Shown: positions 16,706-24,114 of the stretch, one piece after another | Layout: each line of letters opens with the position of its first letter | Position numbering within the stretch: the stretch's first letter is position 1 | Assembly: GCF_002797375.1 (NCBI RefSeq) | Contig: NZ_KZ454941.1 | Span: 1,842,807-1,881,422, forward strand | Reading direction: 5' to 3' | Origin: Bacillus sp. FJAT-42315 | GTDB lineage: Bacteria > Bacillota > Bacilli > Bacillales > Domibacillaceae | DNA length: 38,616 nt | Translations under genes and position numbers: made by a program | The notes under the pieces: model-generated | What the model saw: the letters and a program-made list of their open reading frames with translations, nothing else | Told to the model about the DNA's origin: nothing | The model's database searches: none

Positions 16706-16981
16706 ATGGCAGTCATGGATAGGGTATGTAGTGAAGTGAATAAAGTATATAGGAAAGCACTTACTCTGAAAGAAATGGATGAGTATTTGCACGCGATTTC
16801 GGATTCTCCTAGTATATTTAGCTTTACAGAAAAGCAATGGAGGAAATGGCGTCAAGGAGAATATCTTTACTTCTTTTATATTATTAATGAAAAATCAATT
16901 ATGTTTAAAATGGATATCATGTTAGATCACGGCATATCTCCAAGCACGATCGTAAAAGTCGTTGACTGGAACACCGTTTGA
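16706..16981 (+). CDS. Hypothetical protein, 91 residues
   Basis: Not recognised. The frame is open from 16649, but ATG 16706 sits 6 nt after GGGGAGGGG, so it is chosen. The protein is soluble, with a helical N-terminal part (CSEVNKVYRKALTLKEMDEYL) and aromatic-rich centre (QWRKWRQGEYLYFFYII). It lies 66 bp before bluB on the same strand, but a promoter for bluB is visible between them. Confidence 0.55.
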   Translation: MAVMDRVCSEVNKVYRKALTLKEMDEYLHAISDSPSIFSFTEKQWRKWRQGEYLYFFYIINEKSIMFKMDIMLDHGISPSTIVKVVDWNTV

Positions 16982-17004
16982 TTTTAATAAACGCTTTCTC
17001 TGTT

Positions 17005-17032
17005 TTGTGCTACTATTGAAATAAAGTAGAAT
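17005..17032 (+). promoter_or_regulatory. Sigma-A-type promoter of bluB
   Basis: -35 TTGTGC (17005-17010) and -10 TAGAAT (17027-17032), spacer 16. No cobalamin riboswitch fits into the 66-bp gap. Confidence 0.4.
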
Positions 17033-17047
17033 AAAAGGGGGAGAAAG

Positions 17048-17689
17048 ATGTTTACGAAAGAAGAAAAGGAAGCTATTTATAAAGTAATTTATAAACGAAG
17101 AGACATTAGAAGTTTTTTACCAACACCGATTCCAACTGAACTGATTAATAACATATTAGAAGCAGCTCATCACGCGCCATCAGTCGGGTTTATGCAGCCG
17201 TGGAACTTTATTATTATTTCTTCTCAAGAGGTAAAGGAACGACTAGCATGGGCGGCTGATAAAGAGAGAAGGGCACTTGCCGTTCATTATGAAGGTGAAA
17301 AGGAAAATAAATTTCTAAGCCTAAAAGTAGAAGGGTTAAAAGAAGCCCCGATTACCATTTGTGTGACATGTGATCCGACAAGAGGAGGCTCGCATGTGTT
17401 GGGGCGTAATTCCATTCCAGAAACGGATGTTTTGTCAACTGCTTGCGCCATTCAAAATATGTGGCTAGCTGCCTGTGCAGAAGGATTAGCGATGGGATGG
17501 GTCAGTTTTTACAAGAAAAACGACATTCGCGATATTTTAGACATTCCTCCTCATATTGATCCAGTAGCTTTAATGTCCATCGGCTATACCGATCACTATC
17601 CCGATCAACCTATTCTTGAGACCGCCCAATGGGAAAAAAGACGCTCGATGGATGATTTGATTTTTAAAGAGCGATGGGGCGGAAAGTAA
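17048..17689 (+). CDS. bluB: 5,6-dimethylbenzimidazole synthase (BluB), nitroreductase fold
   Basis: A 213-residue enzyme that breaks down reduced FMN with oxygen to 5,6-dimethylbenzimidazole, the lower ligand of vitamin B12. The FMN-binding motif RRDIRSF is at residues 17-23, followed by APSVGFMQPWNF and the BluB-type LSTACAIQNMWLAACAEGLAMGW with SFY; the length fits (about 210-230). No other cobalamin genes or B12 riboswitch are near, so it is a lone bluB. ATG 17048 follows AAAGGGGGAG. A terminator follows at 17725. A general nitroreductase is possible but the motif set favours BluB. Confidence 0.85.
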   Translation: MFTKEEKEAIYKVIYKRRDIRSFLPTPIPTELINNILEAAHHAPSVGFMQPWNFIIISSQEVKERLAWAADKERRALAVHYEGEKENKFLSLKVEGLKEAPITICVTCDPTRGGSHVLGRNSIPETDVLSTACAIQNMWLAACAEGLAMGWVSFYKKNDIRDILDIPPHIDPVALMSIGYTDHYPDQPILETAQWEKRRSMDDLIFKERWGGK

Positions 17690-17724
17690 ATATAAGTTGA
17701 ATAGAGCATGATTTGATTATAGAC

Positions 17725-17758
17725 AGAGCCGCAGTTTAAGATTGCTGGCTCTTTTTTG
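17725..17758 (+). terminator. Intrinsic terminator of bluB
   Basis: AGAGCC (17725-17730) pairs with GGCTCT (17747-17752), followed by a T-run. Confidence 0.75.
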
Positions 17759-17770
17759 TATGCGTATTCA
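17757..17770 (+). promoter_or_regulatory. Weak cre-like site (CcpA) upstream of the MFS operon
   Basis: TGTATGCGTATTCA matches the degenerate cre consensus TGWAANCGNTNWCA at all but two positions. It lies about 55 bp before the -24/-12 promoter. Catabolite repression of acetoacetate use would make sense, but the match is imperfect. Confidence 0.25.
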
Positions 17771-17824
17771 TTAACTAGATGAAAGAAGATTTTTAAAGAG
17801 CCTCATTATTTTTCTTGAAAATAC

Positions 17825-17840
17825 TGGCATGAATATTGCT
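17825..17840 (+). promoter_or_regulatory. Sigma-54-type (-24/-12) promoter of the MFS / acetoacetyl-CoA synthetase operon
   Basis: TGGCAT, five bases, TTGCT: the invariant GG (17826-17827) and GC (17838-17839) are exactly 10 bases apart, as sigma-54 needs. Transcription would start near 17851, ahead of the leader ORF at 17878 and the MFS gene. No activator gene is next to it. Confidence 0.65.
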
Positions 17841-17877
17841 TATATTTTAGTCAGTCATTACATAAGGAGGGAGAATA

Positions 17878-17913
17878 ATGAGGGAACAATTTATTGAAAA
17901 CCATCATTTTTAG
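17878..17913 (+). CDS. Possible 11-residue leader peptide of the MFS operon
   Basis: MREQFIENHHF with stop, behind a strong AAGGAGGG at 17872-17879 region spacing. It lies between the -24/-12 promoter and the MFS start at 17977. Such a short ORF may control translation or RNA stability of the operon, or be a decayed start of another gene. Confidence 0.35.
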   Translation: MREQFIENHHF

Positions 17914-17976
17914 CAAGGGTGGTTGAAAAGAAATTGGAATGGTAAGCCAGAAGCGACAAGAACGGGAGGAAAAATT

Positions 17977-19293
17977 ATGAATCCATCTATTCACGCAATT
18001 GAAAAAAGAACCATCGGTAAAACGATGAAGCGTATTCTTCCATTTATCTTGGTTTTGTATGTTGTTGCTTACTTAGACCGAGTGAATTTAGGATATGCGG
18101 CTTTAGAAATGAATGCTGATTTAGCCTTATCTGCTGAAGCATTTGGTTTACTATCTGGGATTTTCTTTATTGGCTACTTCTTTTTTGAAGTTCCTAGCAA
18201 CATGATTATGCATAAAGTGGGCGCACGCATATGGATTGCTCGTATTATGATCACATGGGGAATCATCGTGATTCTAACGGGCTTTGCTCAGTCGGAGACC
18301 CATTTATACATTTTACGATTTTTATTAGGTGTTGCTGAAGCAGGCTTTTTTCCAGGGGTGATTTTATATTTAACGTATTGGTTTAGAGCAAGTGAACGAG
18401 GACGAGCAACCGCTGCCCTTATTCTAGCTTTACCAATTGGTGGATTAATTGGTGCACCGCTCTCCACATGGATGATTGATCATATAGTTTGGTTCGATAT
18501 GGAAGGGTGGAGGTGGATGTTTATTCTACAGGGAATTCCAGCGGTGCTCTTAGGGATAGTTGTCGTTTTTTTCTTAACAAATAAGCCTGAGGATGCGAAA
18601 TGGTTATCTCAAGAAGAGAAGGATTGGCTTGAGGGAGAATTGAAGGCGGAAAGACAACTAAGCTCACGAATCAATAAGGCCTCAAAAAGTGAGATGTTAA
18701 AGGATTTGAAAGTGTGGAAGTTAACGCTTATTTATTTCACTGGCTATACAGCGCTTTATGGATTGTCATTTTGGATGCCGACGATTATTAAGTCTTTATC
18801 AGAAAATGCAACAACTAACTTAGAGATCGGCTGGTTGGCGATGATCCCTTCCTTGATGGGTATCCCAGCTCTTTTATTTGTTGGGTGGAATGCAGATCGA
18901 ACGAATGCACATAAAGCCCATTTAATTGTTTGTTTTATCATAGCTGTTATCGGGTTTATTGGATGTGGATTTTCAGAAAGTACCTTTATGATGGTGTTAA
19001 TGTTGACAATTGTTTCGATGGGATTATATGGATTTACTGGATCTTTCTTCGCCTACATGACCTTTTTCTTCACCGAATCTACAGCCCCTGTTGGGATCGC
19101 TTTAGTGAATTCATTTGCAGCATTAGGCGGATTCGTCGGCCCGATGATTTTTGGGTTGGTGACTTTTACTCAAGGAATGTTTATTTTATCTGCCCTACTA
19201 GCCATCGGGATTATGACGATACTGACGTTAAATTTAACTAGTAATAAGGAAATCAATCATTCTAAAGAAACACCTGTCAATATTAGTGAATGA
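17977..19293 (+). CDS. MFS transporter, anion:cation symporter (ACS) family
   Basis: A 438-residue transporter with 12 predicted membrane segments. The early motif YLDRVNLGYAAL (about 34-45) and the segment FLLGVAEAGFFPGVILYLTYW are hallmarks of the ACS family, which takes up organic anions such as phthalate, tartrate or hydroxyphenylacetate. The frame runs back to a TTG at 17923, but ATG 17977 follows GGGAGGA by 7 nt. The acetoacetyl-CoA synthetase gene follows 40 bp later, so the natural cargo may be acetoacetate or a related ketoacid (inference). Both genes would be transcribed from the sigma-54-type promoter at 17825. Confidence 0.88.
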   Translation: MNPSIHAIEKRTIGKTMKRILPFILVLYVVAYLDRVNLGYAALEMNADLALSAEAFGLLSGIFFIGYFFFEVPSNMIMHKVGARIWIARIMITWGIIVILTGFAQSETHLYILRFLLGVAEAGFFPGVILYLTYWFRASERGRATAALILALPIGGLIGAPLSTWMIDHIVWFDMEGWRWMFILQGIPAVLLGIVVVFFLTNKPEDAKWLSQEEKDWLEGELKAERQLSSRINKASKSEMLKDLKVWKLTLIYFTGYTALYGLSFWMPTIIKSLSENATTNLEIGWLAMIPSLMGIPALLFVGWNADRTNAHKAHLIVCFIIAVIGFIGCGFSESTFMMVLMLTIVSMGLYGFTGSFFAYMTFFFTESTAPVGIALVNSFAALGGFVGPMIFGLVTFTQGMFILSALLAIGIMTILTLNLTSNKEINHSKETPVNISE

Positions 19294-19333
19294 TCACTCA
19301 TGAAAAAGTATCTTTTAAAAGGAGCTGGATGAT

Positions 19334-21322
19334 ATGAAAGCTATGGTAGAGGGAGAAATCATTTGGGAACCATCCATGCAGCGTAAGGAAAGTACGGTGC
19401 TCAGTCAATATGTTAAATGGTTAAATGAAACAAAAGGTCTTAATTTTTCAGAATATACTGAATTATGGAGGTGGTCTGTCGATGAGCTCGAGAATTTCTG
19501 GCAATCTATTTGGGAATTTTGTGAAGTGAAAGGGGGCCAAACCGCTCATCAAGTCTTAAATACGAGAAGGATGCCGGGGAATAAGTGGTTTGAAGGTGCC
19601 AATCTTAGTTATACGGAAAATGTATTTTCAAACGATCAAGAAGATAAAACAGCGATTTATTTCCGATCGGAGCATATACCTCCGGTGCAAATTAGTTGGA
19701 AAGAACTTCGAAACAAAGTGGCGGCTGTCGCTCATTCTTTAAAGAAAATGGGGGTGAAACGAGGCGATCGTATCGTTTCTTACATGCCCAATATCCCTGA
19801 AACAGTCATTGCTTTTTTAGCCACTGCTAGTATTGGAGCCATTTGGTCTAGCTGCTCACCGGACTTTGGTGCAAGAAGTGTAATTGATCGATTTCAGCAA
19901 ATTGAACCCGTTGTTTTATTTGCTGTTGACGGCTATCAATATAACGGAAAAGTGTTTGATAAAACGTCCGTTGTCTCCCAATTACAAAAAGAAATAGTGT
20001 CTTTAAAGCACACAATAGTAGTTCCTTATGTACAAAAAATGGACATGGAAGGTGTGACTCTCTGGTCAGAACTGTTCACAGAGGAGCCTGAACTATCTTT
20101 TGAAAAAGTTTCTTTTGATCATCCATTATGGATTGTTTATTCTTCTGGAACGACAGGTATCCCAAAACCGATCGTACAAGGACATGGTGGAATCGTATTA
20201 GAGCATATGAAATTGATGAAGCTGCAGTATGATCTTACGGATGAAGACATTGTTTTTTGGTTTACAACGACAGGATGGGTTATGTGGAATTTACTTGTAG
20301 CTTCATTGCTTGCTGGTTCATCGATCGCTATTTATGACGGAAGTCCGTCTTATCCCAGTTTAGATGTTTTGTGGGAAATGACTGATGAGATCGGTATTAG
20401 CTTCTTTGGAACAAGCGCTCCTTTTATAAATAACTCAATGAAAGCGGGAGTTAAACCGAAGGAAAAGTTTAAATTATCCAAACTAAAATCGATTGCTTCT
20501 ACAGGAGCGCCTTTAACAGGTGATGGCTATCAATGGGTATATGAGCAAGTGAAAAACGATGTGTGGCTATCATCCTCTAGCGGTGGAACAGATGTATGTA
20601 CAGGATTTGTCGGCGGCGTATCGACTTCACCTGTTAGAGTGGGGGAAATACAAGGGCCGTCATTAGGTGTGCACGTTGAGGCCTATGATGATGAAGGTCG
20701 TTCATTAATCAATCAAGTTGGAGAGTTAGTGATTTCTAAACCGATGCCTTCGATGCCCCTCTATTTTTGGAATGATTTAGAGAATAAACGTTATTTTGAA
20801 AGTTATTTTGATACGTATCCGGGAATTTGGAAACATGGCGATTGGATCAAAATAGACGACAAAGGAAGTAGCATTATTTATGGGCGTTCCGATTCAACGA
20901 TTAATCGATCAGGAGTAAGAGCAGGAACGAGTGATATTTATCGAGTCGTTGAAAGGCTAGATGAGGTCATGGACAGTTTAGTCATTGACTTAGAAGTCAT
21001 CAACAGAACCGCTTCCTTGCTTTTGTTTGTTGCCTTAAAACCAAATATCGAGCTAGATTCGGTCTTAACTAAAAAAATAAAAGAACAAGTCAAGTTGCAC
21101 GTATCTCCTCGATTCATACCAGACCATATTTATAAAGTAGATAAGATACCTAAAACATTAAACGGAAAAAAATTAGAGGTCCCCATTCGCAAAATGCTAC
21201 TAGGGTTTGATTTTGACAAAGTAATCAACCCTGATTCCATGAGTAACCCAGAATCCTTGCCGTTCTTTAAAGAACTTGCCCAAGCATTAAATAGTCACTC
21301 AAGCAAAGGGGATTTATTTTAA
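19334..21322 (+). CDS. aacS: Acetoacetate-CoA ligase (acetoacetyl-CoA synthetase)
   Basis: A 662-residue ANL-superfamily enzyme that activates acetoacetate with ATP and CoA to acetoacetyl-CoA. The N-terminus (YVKWLNETKGLNFSEYTELW) and the stretch NIPETVIAFLATASIGAIWS followed by CSPDFGARSV are typical of this subfamily. The AMP-binding P-loop YSSGTTGIPKP is at about 269-279, and the C-terminal domain has KTLNGKKLEVP with the catalytic lysine. Length agrees with the family. ATG 19334 follows AAAAGGAG. It forms an operon with the MFS gene. The product can be cleaved to acetyl-CoA by a thiolase, but none is in the window. Confidence 0.92.
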   Translation: MKAMVEGEIIWEPSMQRKESTVLSQYVKWLNETKGLNFSEYTELWRWSVDELENFWQSIWEFCEVKGGQTAHQVLNTRRMPGNKWFEGANLSYTENVFSNDQEDKTAIYFRSEHIPPVQISWKELRNKVAAVAHSLKKMGVKRGDRIVSYMPNIPETVIAFLATASIGAIWSSCSPDFGARSVIDRFQQIEPVVLFAVDGYQYNGKVFDKTSVVSQLQKEIVSLKHTIVVPYVQKMDMEGVTLWSELFTEEPELSFEKVSFDHPLWIVYSSGTTGIPKPIVQGHGGIVLEHMKLMKLQYDLTDEDIVFWFTTTGWVMWNLLVASLLAGSSIAIYDGSPSYPSLDVLWEMTDEIGISFFGTSAPFINNSMKAGVKPKEKFKLSKLKSIASTGAPLTGDGYQWVYEQVKNDVWLSSSSGGTDVCTGFVGGVSTSPVRVGEIQGPSLGVHVEAYDDEGRSLINQVGELVISKPMPSMPLYFWNDLENKRYFESYFDTYPGIWKHGDWIKIDDKGSSIIYGRSDSTINRSGVRAGTSDIYRVVERLDEVMDSLVIDLEVINRTASLLLFVALKPNIELDSVLTKKIKEQVKLHVSPRFIPDHIYKVDKIPKTLNGKKLEVPIRKMLLGFDFDKVINPDSMSNPESLPFFKELAQALNSHSSKGDLF

Positions 21323-21330
21323 AAATTCAA

Positions 21331-21365
21331 ACAATCGCTCCTGGTGCTAAATCAGGAGCGATTGT
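21331..21365. terminator. Hairpin between convergent genes
   Basis: A perfect 13-bp stem (ACAATCGCTCCTG 21331-21343, CAGGAGCGATTGT 21353-21365). The T-rich tail lies on the minus-strand side, so it best terminates the coiled-coil gene at 21412, and may also end the aacS transcript. Confidence 0.7.
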
Positions 21366-21411
21366 GATGCGGTAAAATGGATTTGTTTTAATGAAGAATT
21401 GGCTTAGGGGA

Positions 21412-21837
21412 TTAAGAAGAAATGACTTTTTTGATCACGCGAATATCTGTTTCTAAGTCGTTCACTCTAATAATGACACTATCTAAAGTACAAGTCTGTT
21501 CACTGTTGTGAGTGGTTTGTGTTCTAATAGTGTCCATATCTTGCTTGATCTGTCCTAGCTGAGTATTCATATTTTCGGTTAATTGATCAACGCGTAAATT
21601 GGTTTGATGCAACTCTTCTTTTACTCCTTGCATGTCAGACTTTAGCTCGGACACGTCACTTTTTAACATAAACACATCGTTCTTCAGCTCGGACACATCG
21701 CCTTTTAATGTAAGCACATCGTTTTTTAAGTCTGACACATCATTTTTTACATAAGTCATTTCATCTCTAATATCAGAAACATCACTTTGCACCTTAGTCA
21801 CGGCATCTAGAATTTGATTCAGCAGCTTTTCGCTCAT
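21412..21837 (-). CDS. Coiled-coil repeat protein of unknown function
   Basis: A 141-residue, almost fully coiled-coil protein without membrane segments or signal peptide. Residues 21-76 are four tandem 14-residue repeats (two heptads each) of the type SDLKNDVLTLKGDV, SELKNDVFMLKSDV, encoded by 42-bp DNA repeats. Further heptads continue to the end (VNDLETDIRVIKK). Similar repeat coiled coils occur in Bacillus and in phage genomes with no known role; oligomerisation is likely. ATG 21837 follows AAAGGAG. A HEARO-like RNA lies directly upstream on the other strand. Confidence 0.7.
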   Translation of the reverse strand: MSEKLLNQILDAVTKVQSDVSDIRDEMTYVKNDVSDLKNDVLTLKGDVSELKNDVFMLKSDVSELKSDMQGVKEELHQTNLRVDQLTENMNTQLGQIKQDMDTIRTQTTHNSEQTCTLDSVIIRVNDLETDIRVIKKVISS

Positions 21838-21910
21838 CGTTTCCTCTCCTTTTTCAGTAAATGATAAACACTCGATAAGGCTCGTCCGAAAGATCGCGCG
21901 GAAAATGACT

Positions 21911-22072
21911 AGATGATCATTTACCCCGTATTAATGGGCTGTAAGGCTCCCACCTCAACACGGCAGAAGAAGCGCAGACCTGTAGGTGGGAGATCAACAG
22001 CCCGTAAACACCCGATCAGTTTAACTAACAATCCATGGGGGGAAGAAAACCCCCCCATGGATTGAAGTTTCA
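21911..22072 (+). ncRNA. HEARO / IscB omegaRNA-like structured RNA without nuclease gene
   Basis: Nested stems: GGGCTGT (21936-21942) with ACAGCCC (21997-22003), enclosing CTCCCACCT (21947-21955) with AGGTGGGAG (21984-21992), both perfect. Then TAAAC/GTTTA (22005-22009 with 22019-22023) and a 14-bp perfect stem (22029-22042 with 22051-22064), ending ATTGAAGTTTCAC. Wording such as GGGCTGTAAGGCTCCCACC and GATCAACAGCC-GTAAAC is recalled from HEARO RNAs, the omegaRNAs of IscB-type IS200/IS605 elements. ATGA sequences that HEARO insertions favour lie just upstream (21904, 21913). No HNH/IscB ORF is present. Exact 5' end uncertain. Confidence 0.6.
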
Positions 22073-22192
22073 CTTTACATTTTACACTATATTTCAGTCG
22101 GGTTGTATAAAAAGAAAGCTACACCACAATATTTTACACTTCATCCTATCATTTGAAAAATCTAACTCTAAAAAGGTTGAATCAGGGAATAT

Positions 22193-22222
22193 TTGGTTTA
22201 TCATTAGACATAGAAATATTAT
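22193..22222 (+). promoter_or_regulatory. Candidate sigma-A promoter of the TetR/CPBP operon
   Basis: -35 TTGGTT (22193-22198) and -10 TATTAT (22217-22222), spacer 18. The palindrome at 22222-22241 would cover the transcription start. Confidence 0.4.
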
Positions 22223-22241
22223 TGACTGATTAATCAATCAA
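22222..22241. promoter_or_regulatory. TetR operator candidate
   Basis: A 20-bp palindrome TTGACTGATTAATCAATCAA with one mismatched pair, immediately upstream of the ribosome site AAAAGGGG of the TetR gene at 22258. Position and symmetry fit autorepression. Confidence 0.6.
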
Positions 22242-22257
22242 AAAGGGGATTTGCGTA

Positions 22258-22863
22258 ATGCCAAGACAGGATCAACAAAATAAACAAATTAGAGACGCTA
22301 GAAGTGAACAAATTTTACAAGCGGCGGCTCAAGTGTTTGCACGCAGAGGGATGGCCGCAACAAAAATTAGTGATATTGCCAAAGAAGCTGGCTTAAGTCA
22401 TGGGCTTGTTTATCATTATTTTAAATCAAAAGAAGAAATCTTTACGACTTTAGTCAAAAAAGCATCGGAAAGTTCAATGGATATCATTCAGCAAGCGAAT
22501 CAACACCAAGGGACGCCTTTACAAAAGTTACAATGGATGACTGAACGAATGATAGAAAGTATTGGGAGCGGTGAGGAAGTTCTTCTTTTCCTAATTATGA
22601 TTCAAGCTAGTACGTCAGATGTGGTTCCGGAAGAAGTGAAAGAAATACTAAAGGTATCCTCTCCAGTGGAAGTAACCGCTCCTTTAATTATTGCGGGACA
22701 GAAAGAGGGAGAAATTGTTCAAGCTGATCCAATACAATTGACGGTCACTTATTATGCCTTGATCCAAGGGTTAGCGATTAATAAAATTCAATGGCAGGAA
22801 TGTCCCATGCCTGATCCAATGATGATTATCAACATTTTTCGAAAAAGGGGAGAGGAAAAGTGA
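22258..22863 (+). CDS. TetR/AcrR family regulator
   Basis: A 201-residue regulator. The helix-turn-helix (residues about 35-55, KISDIAKEAGLSHGLVYHYF) is clear, followed by a helical ligand-binding domain. The gene is first in a two-gene operon with a CPBP-type membrane protease, overlapping it by 4 bases (GTGA). It probably represses this operon via the palindrome at 22222-22241; its ligand is unknown. Confidence 0.9.
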   Translation: MPRQDQQNKQIRDARSEQILQAAAQVFARRGMAATKISDIAKEAGLSHGLVYHYFKSKEEIFTTLVKKASESSMDIIQQANQHQGTPLQKLQWMTERMIESIGSGEEVLLFLIMIQASTSDVVPEEVKEILKVSSPVEVTAPLIIAGQKEGEIVQADPIQLTVTYYALIQGLAINKIQWQECPMPDPMMIINIFRKRGEEK

Positions 22864-23516
22864 CTTTAAACATTACAAATAGGAAGAGGAACTTCATTCT
22901 AGTCTCACCGATTGTAATCATTTTACTAGGCTTCATCACAGCAACAATATGGTCAAAGGTAATCGATGAGTGGGCGTGGGTTCCGCTTGCTATCGTTTAC
23001 TGGAGTTTGCTTGGTATATGTATAAAATATTTTAAAGGCAATAAACAAATTAAAGATTGGCTAAAAAAACCGAAATCATCCAGATTTATTGTGTTTTTCA
23101 CCCTTATCCTAGGCTTGTTCCCGATATCTGTGATCATGATGAATTATGAAATATTTAACTCTATCTGGCTAGTTGTTCTTTGGCTATTATTTGCCATCAT
23201 CAATCCATTTTTTGAAGAATTGTATTGGAGAGGTCTACTATTAGATGCTGCTATGAAACTGTTTCCGAAATGGATCGCTGTGGCGTATTCAACGATTTTC
23301 TTTGTACTTAGTCATCCGTTGATGTGGGGTGTATTTTCCATTGCCAATGCCCATTACCATGTGTTTATTTATTTAACGATATTGGGTGTGGTTTGGTCTT
23401 ATACCTATTTTCAAACGCAAAGTTTAAGATGGGTGATGCTTTCGCATTTTTTTGTCGATATAGGAATAATGACTGTACCCGTCTTTTTAAACTTGTACGT
23501 ACCTCCTAATGCATAA
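22860..23516 (+). CDS. CPBP family intramembrane metalloprotease
   Basis: A 218-residue membrane protein with about six to seven membrane segments. The CPBP (Abi/CAAX protease) motifs are complete: EELYWRG with E119, E120 and R124, H152 in FFVLSHPLM, and a second His in LSHFFVDIG near residue 196. Such proteases process prenylated proteins in eukaryotes; bacterial members are linked to bacteriocin immunity and other roles. Starts with GTG 22860 overlapping the TetR stop codon. Regulated with the TetR gene. Confidence 0.88.
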   Translation: MTLNITNRKRNFILVSPIVIILLGFITATIWSKVIDEWAWVPLAIVYWSLLGICIKYFKGNKQIKDWLKKPKSSRFIVFFTLILGLFPISVIMMNYEIFNSIWLVVLWLLFAIINPFFEELYWRGLLLDAAMKLFPKWIAVAYSTIFFVLSHPLMWGVFSIANAHYHVFIYLTILGVVWSYTYFQTQSLRWVMLSHFFVDIGIMTVPVFLNLYVPPNA

Positions 23517-23551
23517 TCTAAAATAAAAAGCTTTTAATTAAAATTGTTTCT

Positions 23552-23581
23552 TGAAACTTTTTCCTCCTTGATCCGTATAAT
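23552..23581 (+). promoter_or_regulatory. ECF (SigW-type) promoter of the DUF2500 gene, overlapping a sigma-A -10
   Basis: TGAAAC (23552-23557), exactly 16 bases, CGTA (23574-23577): a complete match to the SigW consensus of Bacillus. A TATAAT (23576-23581) overlaps, but its best -35 (TTGAAA at 23551) is 19 bases away. Suggests control by a cell-envelope-stress sigma factor. Confidence 0.6.
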
Positions 23582-23610
23582 TTTATAAATACAGCAAGGA
23601 GGAGTGCTAC

Positions 23611-23973
23611 ATGTACGATATTGAAGGAGGCGGAGATTGGCTATTTACGACTGTTCCAATATTAATAGGCATTATTTTTGTTATCGTTTTCATAGCTATC
23701 ATAGCTAATTCAATTAAAGGTATTAGCCAATGGAATAAAAATGAAAACTCTCCTCGTTTATCTACTCCTGCCGTGGTAAAAACGAAACGAACAAACGTGA
23801 CGAGGCATGGCCAGAATCACTCTACTACCACTTATTTTGTTACATTTCAGTTCGAAAGCGGCGATCGATCAGAGTTTCGTGTTTCAGGCAAGGAGTATGG
23901 CATGCTCGCAGAAGAGGATATTGGCACGTTAACTTTTCAAGGAACAAGGTATATTGATTTTGTGAGGGGATGA
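23611..23973 (+). CDS. DUF2500 family membrane-anchored protein
   Basis: A 120-residue protein with a short acidic N-terminus, one membrane segment (about residues 14-34) and a C-terminal beta-rich domain with KTKRTNVTRHG and TTTYFVTFQFESGDRSEFRV, the hallmarks of DUF2500. Topology is probably a single anchor with the domain facing one side of the membrane. Function unknown in the family. ATG 23611 follows AAGGAGGAG. The ECF-type promoter upstream suggests envelope stress. Confidence 0.8.
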   Translation: MYDIEGGGDWLFTTVPILIGIIFVIVFIAIIANSIKGISQWNKNENSPRLSTPAVVKTKRTNVTRHGQNHSTTTYFVTFQFESGDRSEFRVSGKEYGMLAEEDIGTLTFQGTRYIDFVRG

Positions 23974-24061
23974 CATGAATAAAAACTTATTTTTAATAAA
24001 AATATTTTTATTGTAAGTAAATATCAGAATTAACGAAAAATTATTCTTTTAAAGCAGGTTT

Positions 24062-24089
24062 TTGCATTTTTTGTAAGAATAAATATAAT
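24062..24089 (+). promoter_or_regulatory. Sigma-A promoter of the 24115 gene
   Basis: -35 TTGCAT (24062-24067), spacer 16, -10 TATAAT (24084-24089), 25 bp before the GTG start. Confidence 0.6.
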
Positions 24090-24114
24090 AAAACAAAAAT
24101 AAAGGAGGGCTACT

